From Streptomyces hayashii (GTDB lineage: Bacteria; Actinomycetota; Actinomycetes; Streptomycetales; Streptomycetaceae): 64,000 bases of DNA. Of this stretch, positions 44,920-52,886 are shown in pieces; position 1 is the first letter of the stretch; each line of letters begins with the position of its first letter. Under the pieces are notes generated by a model. That model worked only from the letters and a program-made list of their open reading frames with translations, was not told the DNA's origin and searched no databases. Both the position numbers and the translations under genes were made by a program. Location of the stretch: the NCBI RefSeq assembly GCF_024539815.1, contig NZ_JAHHIU010000090.1:27132-91131 (forward strand). Reading direction: 5' to 3'.

Positions 44920-46517
44920 CGGGCGCCCACCGCCGACCGCTCCTGGGCCAGTCGCAGCAGCGCCTGTTTGTCGATCTTGCCGCGGTCGGTCTCCGGCAGG
45001 AATGGCAGGGGCATGACATTTTCGGGCACGCAGTAGTACGGCAGCGCCTCCGCGACCGCGCGACGAGCCGCTGCCGGATCGACGTCCGCCGGACAGACGA
45101 AGGAGACCAGGGTGCGGGCGTCCCGCCGGAGGGTCACCGCACGGGCGCAGCCCGGGACGCCCTCCAGGACCGAGGACACGGAGTCCAGCTCGACCCGGAA
45201 GCCGCGCACCTTGACCTGGTCGTCGGTGCGGCCGAGATGCTCCAGCTCGCCGTCGGCGGTCCAGCGGCCGAGGTCGCGGGTGCGGAACATCCGGTGGTCG
45301 CCGCCGAGGAAGGGGTCGGGGGCGTATCTCTCGGCGTTCAGCGGCTCGTTGGCCAGATAGCCCGCGGAGACGCAGGCGCCGCCCGCCCACATCTCGCCGG
45401 CCTCGCCGATCGGCAGAGGGCGGCGGTCGGCGTCGAGGACGTACACCGTGTTGTTGGGGGTGGGGCGGCCGATCGTCAGCAGCGGGGCGGCCGGGTCGTG
45501 ACGGCTCATCGTGTTGACGATCGTCGTCTCGGTGGGACCGCAGCAATTGAAGAAGTCCGCGCGGCGCGCCCAGCGATCGGCCAGCGGACGCGGACAGGGC
45601 TCCCCGGCGACGGCCGCCACGCGCACCCGTGGACAGGCCGCCGGGTCGATGCCGGACAGGACGGTCGGGGTGGCGATCAGCACGGTGGCCGTGCGCGCGG
45701 CCGTGGCGACGTCCCTGCCCCGGACGACCAGGGTGGCGCCGTGCGTGAGGCAGCCCAGGATCTCCCAGGCGGCCATGTCGAAGGCGATGTTGAGGAGTTG
45801 GGCCACCCGGTCGCCGGGACGGATGCCCAGGTCGCCGGGGACGGTCAGGAGGAGGTTGGCGACGTTGCGGTGGGTGACCTTCACGCCGTTGGGGCGGCCG
45901 GTCGTGCCCGAGGTGAACAGGACGTAGCAGCCGTCTTCGGGGGTGACGTCGCGGCGAGGGGCCGGGCCGGGCCCGGCGGGCCCGGCGAAGGAGTCGCGCG
46001 CGGAGTCGCCCGGGGGGTCGGCGAAGGAGCCGTCGGAGGAGCCCCCGCGAGGGCCGTCGAAGGGATCGTCCAGGGCGATCGTGCGCGGGCCGGGCGGGAC
46101 CTTCGACGCGTGTTCGCGCAGGGTGAGGACGACGGCGGTCGCCGCGGTGCGGACCACGTGGTCGAGCTGGCCGCGGGGGGTGATGCCGATGTCCTGGGGG
46201 ACGTAGGCCGCGCCCGCCTTCAGGACGGCGAGCAGGCCCACCGCCATCGCCGCCGAACGCCGGACGAAGAGACCGACGTGGTCGCCGGGGCGGACGCCCT
46301 CGCGGGCCAGCCGGGCGGCGAGGGCGTCGGCGCGGCGGTCGAGCTGCGCGTAGGTGAGGGTCGCGCCCTCGTGTTCCACGGCGATCGCGTGCGGGAAGGC
46401 GAGCGCGTTGCGTTCGACGGCGCGGTGGATCAGCTGATCCGGGACGGGGACGGCCGGGCCGTGGCCGTACTGCCGGAAGAGACGCCGGTCGCGGGGGGTG
46501 AGGTGGCGCAGAGGCAT
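44916..46517 (-). CDS. Free-standing NRPS-type adenylation (AMP-binding) protein
   Basis: The 533-residue enzyme carries the adenylation core motifs in order: LTYAQL, A3 LFTSGTTGRPNGVKVTH, A4 NIAFDMAAWEI, A5 FFNCCGPTETT, A7 FRTRDLGRW, A8 GRTDDQVKVRGFRVELDSV and A10 ETDRGKIDKQ with the catalytic lysine. It stops right after A10, with no carrier or condensation domain. It should therefore make an amino-acyl or acyl adenylate and pass it to CoA, a free carrier or directly to the neighbour. A Gly/Ser-rich insert sits near 165-200. GGAGG lies 10 bp before ATG 46517. It is divergent from narB and coupled to the TmpA-like gene. Confidence 0.88.
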   Translation of the reverse strand: MPLRHLTPRDRRLFRQYGHGPAVPVPDQLIHRAVERNALAFPHAIAVEHEGATLTYAQLDRRADALAARLAREGVRPGDHVGLFVRRSAAMAVGLLAVLKAGAAYVPQDIGITPRGQLDHVVRTAATAVVLTLREHASKVPPGPRTIALDDPFDGPRGGSSDGSFADPPGDSARDSFAGPAGPGPAPRRDVTPEDGCYVLFTSGTTGRPNGVKVTHRNVANLLLTVPGDLGIRPGDRVAQLLNIAFDMAAWEILGCLTHGATLVVRGRDVATAARTATVLIATPTVLSGIDPAACPRVRVAAVAGEPCPRPLADRWARRADFFNCCGPTETTIVNTMSRHDPAAPLLTIGRPTPNNTVYVLDADRRPLPIGEAGEMWAGGACVSAGYLANEPLNAERYAPDPFLGGDHRMFRTRDLGRWTADGELEHLGRTDDQVKVRGFRVELDSVSSVLEGVPGCARAVTLRRDARTLVSFVCPADVDPAAARRAVAEALPYYCVPENVMPLPFLPETDRGKIDKQALLRLAQERSAVGAR

Positions 46518-46829
46518 GATGGAGAGACCTCCAGGCAGCTTCGAGTGTCGGTGACATGGCCGGGGCGGCGGCATGCCCGGGATTTCGAACGCCGTGCGGG
46601 GTCGTGCGATGCCGTGCGAAAGGGTGAGCGTCGACTGTACTGCCGCCCCTTCACCTTTCAACCAGGTGTGACCGGCCAACTACCGACAGGGAATGAGTCA
46701 CGTGTGGCGGCTTTCGCCGCAGCGGCAACTTCCGCACGGTCCACGACGACTCCCGTGGGGTGCTGTGCGCCCGTCGCGGTGCTCCTCACTCGGGCCGGCG
46801 ACGGGCGGGGAGGGCACCACCACACCGCC

Positions 46830-46867
46830 GTAACAGGAGACCGCACGGCGCGTAACACGGCCGAAGC
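46830..46867 (+). promoter_or_regulatory. Candidate GlnR box upstream of the nitrate reductase gene
   Basis: GTAAC at 46830, GTAAC at 46852 and GAAGC at 46863 fall on an 11-bp grid, with GAAAC at 46873. GTAAC-N6-GAAGC fits the GlnR consensus gTnAC-N6-GaAAC of Streptomyces. The last half-site ends 12 bp before the ATG, which is close for an activator and may mean a leaderless or short-leader transcript. GlnR is the nitrogen-limitation regulator known to control nitrate and nitrite assimilation. The divergent adenylation gene shares this 362 bp region. Confidence 0.5.
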
Positions 46868-46879
46868 ACGCTGAAACGC

Positions 46880-48958
46880 ATGCAGACCGCCTCGACGCCC
46901 ACCCACTGCCCGTACTGCGCCCTGCAGTGCGGGATGGCCCTGTCGCCTCTGCCCACGGGTGGCGTCGAGGTGGTCGAGCGCCCCGACTTCCCGGTGAACC
47001 GGGGCGCGCTGTGCGGGAAGGGCCGCACGGCGCCCGCGGTGCTCTCCTCGGCGGTGCGGCTGACCTCTCCCCTGGTGCGTTCCGGGGGCTCGCTCGTCCC
47101 CGCCACCTGGGAGGAGGCGCTGGACCGGATCGCCGGGGAACTGGGCCGGGTGCGGGACGAGCACGGGGCCGACGCCCTCGGCGTGTTCGGCGGCGGCGGA
47201 CTGACCAACGAGAAGGCGTACACGCTCGGCAAGTTCGCGCGGGTCGTGCTCGGCACCTCGCAGATCGACTACAACGGCCGCTTCTGCATGTCGTCCGCCG
47301 CGGCGGCCGGCGTCAGGGCGTTCGGGCTCGACCGGGGGCTGCCCTTCCCGCTGGAGGACGTCCCGCGGACCGGGTGCGTGATCCTCGTCGGGTCCAACCT
47401 CGCCGAGACCATGCCGCCCTCGCTGCGGTTCTTCAGCGAACTGCGCGACAACGGCGGCACGTTGATCGTGATCGACCCGCGCCGCACGAAGACCGCCGAA
47501 CAGGCCGACCTGCACCTCGCGCCCCGGCCCGGCACGGATCTCGCGCTGGCGCTCGGACTGCTGCACCTGATCGTGGCCGAGGGGCGGGTCGACGAGGAGT
47601 ACGTGCGTGAGCGCACCGTCGGCTGGGAGGAGGCCCGGGCGGCCGCCATGGCCCACTGGCCGGAGTACGTGGAACGGATCACGGGGGTGTCCGTTCCACA
47701 ACTGCGGGAGACCGTACGGCTGTTCTGCGAGCCCGAGGCCGCGATGGTGCTCACCGCGCGCGGGCCCGAGCAGCAGTCCAAGGGGACCGACACGGTCGGC
47801 GCGTGGATCAACCTGTGCCTGGCGACGGGCCGGGCGGGACGGCCGCTCAGCGGCTACGGCTGTCTGACCGGCCAGGGCAACGGACAGGGCGGACGCGAGC
47901 ACGGCCAGAAGGCCGACCAGCTCCCCGGCTACCGCAAGCTGGACGACCCGGCGGCGCGGGCGCACGTGGCCGAGGTGTGGGGCGTGGACCCCGACTCCCT
48001 GCCCGGCCCCGGACGCAGCGCCTACGAGCTGCTGGACGCGCTGGGCACGGACATCCGCGCGCTGCTGCTCATGGGGTCGAACCCGGTGGTGTCGGCGCCG
48101 CACGCCGCGCACATCGAGGAGCGCATCGGATCCCTCGACTTCCTCGCCGTCTGCGACGTCGTGCTGTCGGAGACGGCGGCCCTCGCGGACGTCGTCCTGC
48201 CGGTCACCCAGTGGGCGGAGGAGACGGGGACGACCACCAGTCTGGAGGGCAGGGTCCTGCTGCGCCGGCAGGCGGTCACCGCCCCGGACGGGGTGCACAG
48301 CGACCTGGAGGTGCTGCACGAGCTGGCGGCCCGACTGGGCGTGGAGAAGGGCTTCCCGGTCGAGCCCGAGGAGGTCTTCGAGGAACTGCGACGGGCCAGC
48401 GCGGGCGGCGTGGCGGACTACTCCGGGATCACCTACCGCAGGCTCGCCGAGGAGGACGGGGTGTTCTGGCCCTGCCCGGCACGCGACGACGAACCCGCGC
48501 CCGGCACGCCCCGGCTCTTCCTCGACCGGTTCGCCACACCGGACGGCCGGGCCCGCTTCGTGCCGGTCTCGCACCGCCCGAACGCCGAGGAGCCGGACGA
48601 CGACTACCCCGTGCTGCTCACCACCGGGCGGGTCGTCGCGCAGTACCAGTCCGGCGCGCAGACCCGGCGCGTGGACGAGCTGAACGCCGCCGCCCCGGGC
48701 CCGTTCGTGGAGCTGCACCCCCGGCTGGCCGCGCGGCTCGGGGCGGCCGAGGGCGACCGGTTGGCCGTCGTGTCCCGGCGCGGACGGGCCGTCGCCCCCG
48801 CCCGGATCACCACGGGCATCCGCCCGGACACCGTCTTCATGCCGTTCCACTGGCCGGGCGAGGGCCGCGCCAACACCCTCACCAACCCGGCCCTGGACCC
48901 CACCTCCCGCATGCCGGAGTTCAAGTCCTGCGCGGTACGCCTGGAACTCGCCGAGTAG
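46880..48958 (+). CDS. narB: Assimilatory nitrate reductase, molybdopterin catalytic subunit
   Basis: The 692-residue cytoplasmic enzyme reduces nitrate to nitrite. The N-terminal 4Fe-4S site is Cys10, Cys13, Cys17 (CPYCALQCGM) and Cys45 (LCGKG). The molybdopterin motifs include QIDYNGRFCMSSA, the cofactor-binding SNLAETMP, TGQGNGQGGREHGQKADQLPGYR, MGSNPVVSAP and the C-terminal LLTTGRVVAQYQSGAQTRR. No Tat signal is present, as expected for an assimilatory enzyme. The chain ends without the extra 2Fe-2S domain of some NasA proteins, so electrons must come from a separate protein, possibly the flavoprotein upstream of nirB. ATG 46880 is the only possible start, and no ribosome site precedes it. 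Confidence 0.9.
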   Translation: MQTASTPTHCPYCALQCGMALSPLPTGGVEVVERPDFPVNRGALCGKGRTAPAVLSSAVRLTSPLVRSGGSLVPATWEEALDRIAGELGRVRDEHGADALGVFGGGGLTNEKAYTLGKFARVVLGTSQIDYNGRFCMSSAAAAGVRAFGLDRGLPFPLEDVPRTGCVILVGSNLAETMPPSLRFFSELRDNGGTLIVIDPRRTKTAEQADLHLAPRPGTDLALALGLLHLIVAEGRVDEEYVRERTVGWEEARAAAMAHWPEYVERITGVSVPQLRETVRLFCEPEAAMVLTARGPEQQSKGTDTVGAWINLCLATGRAGRPLSGYGCLTGQGNGQGGREHGQKADQLPGYRKLDDPAARAHVAEVWGVDPDSLPGPGRSAYELLDALGTDIRALLLMGSNPVVSAPHAAHIEERIGSLDFLAVCDVVLSETAALADVVLPVTQWAEETGTTTSLEGRVLLRRQAVTAPDGVHSDLEVLHELAARLGVEKGFPVEPEEVFEELRRASAGGVADYSGITYRRLAEEDGVFWPCPARDDEPAPGTPRLFLDRFATPDGRARFVPVSHRPNAEEPDDDYPVLLTTGRVVAQYQSGAQTRRVDELNAAAPGPFVELHPRLAARLGAAEGDRLAVVSRRGRAVAPARITTGIRPDTVFMPFHWPGEGRANTLTNPALDPTSRMPEFKSCAVRLELAE

Positions 48959-49007
48959 GCGAGCGGGGACGCCTCCTCGTCTGCGGGGGTGAGCCGAACG
49001 GCAGTCC

Positions 49008-49742
49008 TCAGGCGGGCAGGCGCAGGGCCAGGCCGTCCAGGACGACCCGCAGGCCGTAGTGGAACTTCTCGTCGCGCAGGGCCGCCGGATCGGTCGCCGC
49101 CGCGGCGGTGACCGCGTAGCCGTCGGCGAGATGCTCGTGTCCGGCCGCGGCCTGCTGCGCGGCCGGCATGAGGCGGGCGATGAAGTCGGCCTCGCTCTCG
49201 CCCGAGCGCGCGACGGTGGTGAGCCAGGCGGCCTCGGTGGTGCTCATGCCGATGACGTAGGACAGGACTGTGTCGATGGCGCGGCTCGGCTCCGGGAAGC
49301 CGGCGGCCGTGAACAGCGCGGCCAGGCGCTCCGAGAAGGACATGAGGTTGGGTCCCAGGTAGGCGAGACCGGCCTGGCCCAGGACCGAGGACAGCCAGGG
49401 GTGACGCAGGCCTGTCGCGCGGAAGGCGGCGGCCGCCTCGGTGACGGCGGCCCGCCAGTCGGGGGCGCCGGCCTCCGGCACCCGGATCTCCGCGGCGACC
49501 TCGTCCACGGCCAGCTCCATCAGCTCGTCCTTGGTGGCGACGTGCCGGTAGAGGGAGGTCGCGCCCGCGTTCAGCCGGGCGCCCAGCTTGCGCATGCTCA
49601 GCGCCTCGATGCCGTCCGCGTCCAGCATGGCCACCGCCTCGCGCACGATCGCGTCCCGGCTGAGCGCGGGCTGGTCGGGCTCACGGCGCTGCCTGGTCCA
49701 GACGGACGGGACGGGATCGGCGTTCTTCGTCCTCGCGGTCAC
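49008..49742 (-). CDS. TetR-family transcriptional regulator (TetR_C type)
   Basis: The 244-residue regulator has an N-terminal helix-turn-helix at about 25-70 (IVREAVAMLDADGIEALSMR, then KLGARLNAGATSLYRHVATK) and a ligand-binding C-terminal domain (about 85-240) of the TetR_C type. It is divergent from the MFS transporter gene and separated by 213 bp full of repeated operator-like sequence, so it very probably represses that gene and itself until an exported compound binds. GTG 49742 has GGGAG 9 bp upstream; the frame is open to 49844 without support. Confidence 0.92.
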   Translation of the reverse strand: MTARTKNADPVPSVWTRQRREPDQPALSRDAIVREAVAMLDADGIEALSMRKLGARLNAGATSLYRHVATKDELMELAVDEVAAEIRVPEAGAPDWRAAVTEAAAAFRATGLRHPWLSSVLGQAGLAYLGPNLMSFSERLAALFTAAGFPEPSRAIDTVLSYVIGMSTTEAAWLTTVARSGESEADFIARLMPAAQQAAAGHEHLADGYAVTAAAATDPAALRDEKFHYGLRVVLDGLALRLPA

Positions 49743-49816
49743 GGTTCCACTCCCTGCGGGTCGGTGGCGGGTCGGCGGCCTCTCGGCAGCCGCCGGGCGT
49801 ACATCGTGCGCTTCCA

Positions 49817-49912
49817 GCGTACAGAGTTCCTTACTTGCGCACACCGTTCCGCTCTGCGTACAGTGTGCGCACCGAACGGAACGCTGTACGCATCAACCGG
49901 AACAGTGTGCGC
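49817..49912. promoter_or_regulatory. Operator-like inverted repeats between the TetR and MFS genes
   Basis: GCGTACAG occurs at 49817 and 49856 and in inverse orientation (CTGTACGC) at 49884. CGTTCCG at 49845 pairs with CGGAACG at 49877. CAGTGTGCGC occurs at 49861 and 49903. The dyads place several TetR-type sites around the divergent promoters, consistent with mutual repression. Confidence 0.6.
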
Positions 49913-49955
49913 AAGCGGGGGACACCGTGCGCGCACCACGAAGGGACAGGACGCC

Positions 49956-51578
49956 ATGGAAACCCGTAATCCACGCCGCTGGTGGATCCTCGTCGTGCTG
50001 TGCCTGAGCACGCTGGTGCTGACGATCGACAGCATGGCGCTGACCGTGGCCGTGCCCGCGATGACCGAGGACCTCGGCGCCGACGCCCAGGACACCCAGT
50101 GGATCCTCGACTCCTACATCCTGGTCTTCGCCGGCCTGCTGCTGACCTCCGGAAGCCTCGGCGACCGCTTCGGCCGCCGCAAGGTGATGCTCCTGGGCCT
50201 GGCGGTCTTCGGCGCGGCCTCACTGGCCGCGACGATATGCTCCGCGCCCGGCGAGGTGATCGCCGTGCGCACCGCGATGGGCGTCGGCGGGGCGCTGATC
50301 ATGCCGTCCACCCTCTCGATCCTCATCACCGTCTTCGACGAGGAGGAACGCGGCAGGGCGATGGCGATCTGGGGCTCGGTGTCGATGCTGGGCCTGGTCG
50401 GCAGCCCGGTCCTGGGCGGCGTGCTGATCGACCACTTCTCCTGGCACTCCGTCTTCTTCGTCAACGTCCCGGTCGTCCTCCTGGCGATGGTCGCCGCCGT
50501 GATCCTGATGCCGGAGTCCAAGGCGCCGTGGCAGAAGCCCGACCCGCTGGGCGCGGTGCTGTCCGCGATCGGCATGACCGCCCTCGTCTGGTGGATCATC
50601 GAGCTCCCGCAGCACGGCGCGCTGGGCGGCCGTTCGACCGTCGCCCTGCTGACCGCCGTCGTCGGCCTGGCGGGCTTCGTGGTCTGGGAGAACGTCACCT
50701 CCTCGCCGATGGTCCCGCTGGTCCTGTTCAAGCACCGCAACTTCAGCGGCGGTTCGCTCTCGCTGGCCCTGGTCCAGATCGGCAACGGCGGTCTGCTGCT
50801 GGTTCTCACCCAGTACCTGCAGTTCGTCCTCGGCTACTCCCCCGTCGAGGCGGGCCTCGCCTTCCTGCCGTTCGCCGTGGCCGCACTGATCGGCAACGGC
50901 GCGGGCATGAAACTGGCCGCGAGGATCGGCAACCGGTTCGTGATCCTGGCCGGCATGCTCGTGATGGCCTCCGGCTTCGCCCTGCTGACGACGGTCGACG
51001 CCGACTCGGGCTTCACCGTCCCGGCGATCGCCCTCGGACTGCTCGGCGTCGGCGCGGGCATGGCCATGCCGGCCGCCGTCGGCGCGCTGATGAGCACCAT
51101 CCCCGAGGACAAGGCCGGCGTCGGCTCGGCCCTCAACGACACCATCCAGCAGGCCGGCACCGCCCTCGGCATCGCGATCCTCGGCTCCCTGCTGACCAGC
51201 GGCTTCACCGCCGAGATGCCGGCCGACGCTCCCGAGGCGGCTCGTCGGTCGATCGGCGGGGCGCTGGCGGTGGGCGGCCAGGACGCGAGCCTGGTCCGGG
51301 CCGCCCGGGAGGCCTTCACCGACGCGATGACGACGACGTTCACGGTGAGCGCGATCGGCGTCCTGGCGGCGGCGATCCTGGCGACGCTGGTGATGCGGGA
51401 CGGCAGGACACAGCAGGCCGCCGCCGGGAACCAGGCAGAGATCCCGGAGATCCCGGAGATCCCGGAGACCGCGCAGACTCCGGAGGTCCTGGAAGGGGCG
51501 GAGATCGCGGAAGAGGCTGAGATCGCGGAACAGGCGGAGGAGCCGGAGACGGTCGCCCGGGGCCTGCCGGTCGCCTGA
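49956..51578 (+). CDS. MFS drug exporter, DHA2 (14-helix) family
   Basis: The 540-residue protein has about 14 membrane helices. Family signatures are the first helix LVLCLSTLVLTIDSMALTVA-like segment, WILDSYILVFAGLLLTSG, GDRFGRRKVMLLGLAVFG and the motif C region WGSVSMLGLVGSPVLGGVLI. DHA2 transporters exchange drugs or antiseptics for protons. The C-terminal 45 residues are a charged tail with three EIP repeats and AEEAEIAEQAEEPE, unusual but probably disordered. AGGGACAGG precedes ATG 49956. Regulated presumably by the divergent TetR protein. A strong terminator follows at 51628. Confidence 0.93.
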   Translation: METRNPRRWWILVVLCLSTLVLTIDSMALTVAVPAMTEDLGADAQDTQWILDSYILVFAGLLLTSGSLGDRFGRRKVMLLGLAVFGAASLAATICSAPGEVIAVRTAMGVGGALIMPSTLSILITVFDEEERGRAMAIWGSVSMLGLVGSPVLGGVLIDHFSWHSVFFVNVPVVLLAMVAAVILMPESKAPWQKPDPLGAVLSAIGMTALVWWIIELPQHGALGGRSTVALLTAVVGLAGFVVWENVTSSPMVPLVLFKHRNFSGGSLSLALVQIGNGGLLLVLTQYLQFVLGYSPVEAGLAFLPFAVAALIGNGAGMKLAARIGNRFVILAGMLVMASGFALLTTVDADSGFTVPAIALGLLGVGAGMAMPAAVGALMSTIPEDKAGVGSALNDTIQQAGTALGIAILGSLLTSGFTAEMPADAPEAARRSIGGALAVGGQDASLVRAAREAFTDAMTTTFTVSAIGVLAAAILATLVMRDGRTQQAAAGNQAEIPEIPEIPETAQTPEVLEGAEIAEEAEIAEQAEEPETVARGLPVA

Positions 51579-51627
51579 GGCCCCTGCCGGTCGTCCGGGA
51601 CCTGCACGGCTCCCGCCCGGTCACGAG

Positions 51628-51659
51628 AAGGCCGGCGCCCCCGCGGGGGCGCCGGCCTT
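51628..51659. terminator. Strong bidirectional-type hairpin after the MFS gene
   Basis: A perfect 15-bp stem (AAGGCCGGCGCCCCC and its complement) with a 2-base loop lies 50 bp after the MFS stop and before the convergent DUF gene. Flanking A and T bases allow function in both directions. Confidence 0.85.
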
Positions 51660-51711
51660 CGGCGCGTGCGTCAGCCGCGAGGCGGACCCGACGGCCACCG
51701 CCCTACGATCG

Positions 51712-52413
51712 TCAGCCGGCCGTCGCCCAGCCCGGGACCGAGGGCAGGACGAGCTGCGCGATGCGCAGCAGTGCCGTGTCGTCCGGTCGCACATGGTCCT
51801 GGCGCCAGATGGTCAGCTCGTACGAGCCGCCGCGGTCCTTGGTGTCCGGGGCGACGACCAGAGCCCGGGCGATGCCGCCGGGGCCGCTCTCCGACTTGCC
51901 GCCGCCGAGGTTGAAGCGGATGGCGATCGTCTGCGTCGAGTAGAGCACCGCGGGGTGGCCGGCGACCGTCTGTGCCCGCGCCTCGGTCAGCAGGTCGGCC
52001 ATCCCGGTGATCGGGAAGCGGTCGTAGGACCGCGACAACTGCACGGTGTAGGTGTCTAGTTGGACGGTCGCCTCAGGTGTCGGGACCTGCTTGCCGCCCG
52101 TGCCGACCGAGCCGTCGCTGCCGTAGGCGGTCAGCGCGCGCTCGCTCGGCGTCCCGAGGAGCGCCGGCAGGTCCGCCCGGTTCAGCGCCGTGCACAGCTG
52201 CGTCCCGGAGACGCGGTGCGCCGCCTTCGCGACCGCCGCGGCCTTCTCGTCCGCGTCGTCGACCGAGCAGGTCGCCGGCTTGTCGGCGGCCTTGGCGTCG
52301 TTCTTCTGGAGCACGAACAGCGCGCCCCCCAGCGCGCCGACCACGACCAGCGCCGCTATCGCCTGAGCCCACGGGTTCGGACCCTTTTCGGGCGCGGCAA
52401 CTTCTTCGCTCAT
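51712..52413 (-). CDS. Membrane-anchored protein of unknown function (DUF6215-like)
   Basis: About 233 residues with one N-terminal membrane segment (AIAALVVVGALGGALFVL, about 17-34) and an extracytoplasmic domain of about 190 residues. Two cysteines (CSVDDADE near 45, TQLCTALN near 69) could form a disulphide. The segment SGTQLCTALNRADLPALLGTP resembles actinobacterial lipoprotein-like domains annotated DUF6215, a recollection I cannot check. ATG 52413 follows GGGGG closely; ATG 52422 is the alternative. No operon partner. Confidence 0.72.
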   Translation of the reverse strand: MSEEVAAPEKGPNPWAQAIAALVVVGALGGALFVLQKNDAKAADKPATCSVDDADEKAAAVAKAAHRVSGTQLCTALNRADLPALLGTPSERALTAYGSDGSVGTGGKQVPTPEATVQLDTYTVQLSRSYDRFPITGMADLLTEARAQTVAGHPAVLYSTQTIAIRFNLGGGKSESGPGGIARALVVAPDTKDRGGSYELTIWRQDHVRPDDTALLRIAQLVLPSVPGWATAG

Positions 52414-52886
52414 GTCCCCCATGACCCCAATTACCCCCGGTACTCCCTGCTCACGCGGGATGCGCGCGGGGGGAGCGTAACGGGTGATCCAGCCCCAGGG
52501 AAGCAAGTTTTCCTCACCAGGATCCCCATCACCGCGCCCGTCGGCCGCGCAGGTGCGCCGCAGGACACGGGGCGCGCAGCATCCCGATGACGTCGTAGGC
52601 GCTCACAGCACCCACGCCGACGACGCACGAAACCCGTAGAGCGTCAGCTCGCCCGTCGACGCGGCGACCACGGCCCCGACGGCGACCCGCACGGCATGAC
52701 CGCCATCGGGCGCGGGCGGCACTCCACGCACGTGCGACGTCCCACGAGCGCATGCCGTGTACTCGCCCACGACGGCATTGTGGAGTTCAGGGGCGTCGTG
52801 ACCCAAGGTCCGGCGGGACGCCCCGGCTTCACTCGATCGCGGCAGCCCGGCGTGCACAGGGCCGACGGCCAGCTGAAAGTGGCTCC
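52414..52886. other. Intergenic region without a convincing gene
   Basis: These 473 bp separate divergent genes. Open frames exist on both strands (for example minus 52902-52603) but none has a ribosome site together with family-like sequence. No hairpin or repeat stands out. Confidence 0.5.

Noticed and set aside
44916..46557. Upstream continuation of the TmpA-like frame to give a 961-residue protein
   Set aside because: The extra 546 residues are Arg/Pro-rich shadow of the adenylation gene. The real start is the GTG overlapping the adenylation stop.
49059..49955. Extension of the MFS frame over the TetR gene
   Set aside because: No membrane segments and shadow composition; ATG 49956 has a ribosome site and begins the first helix region.
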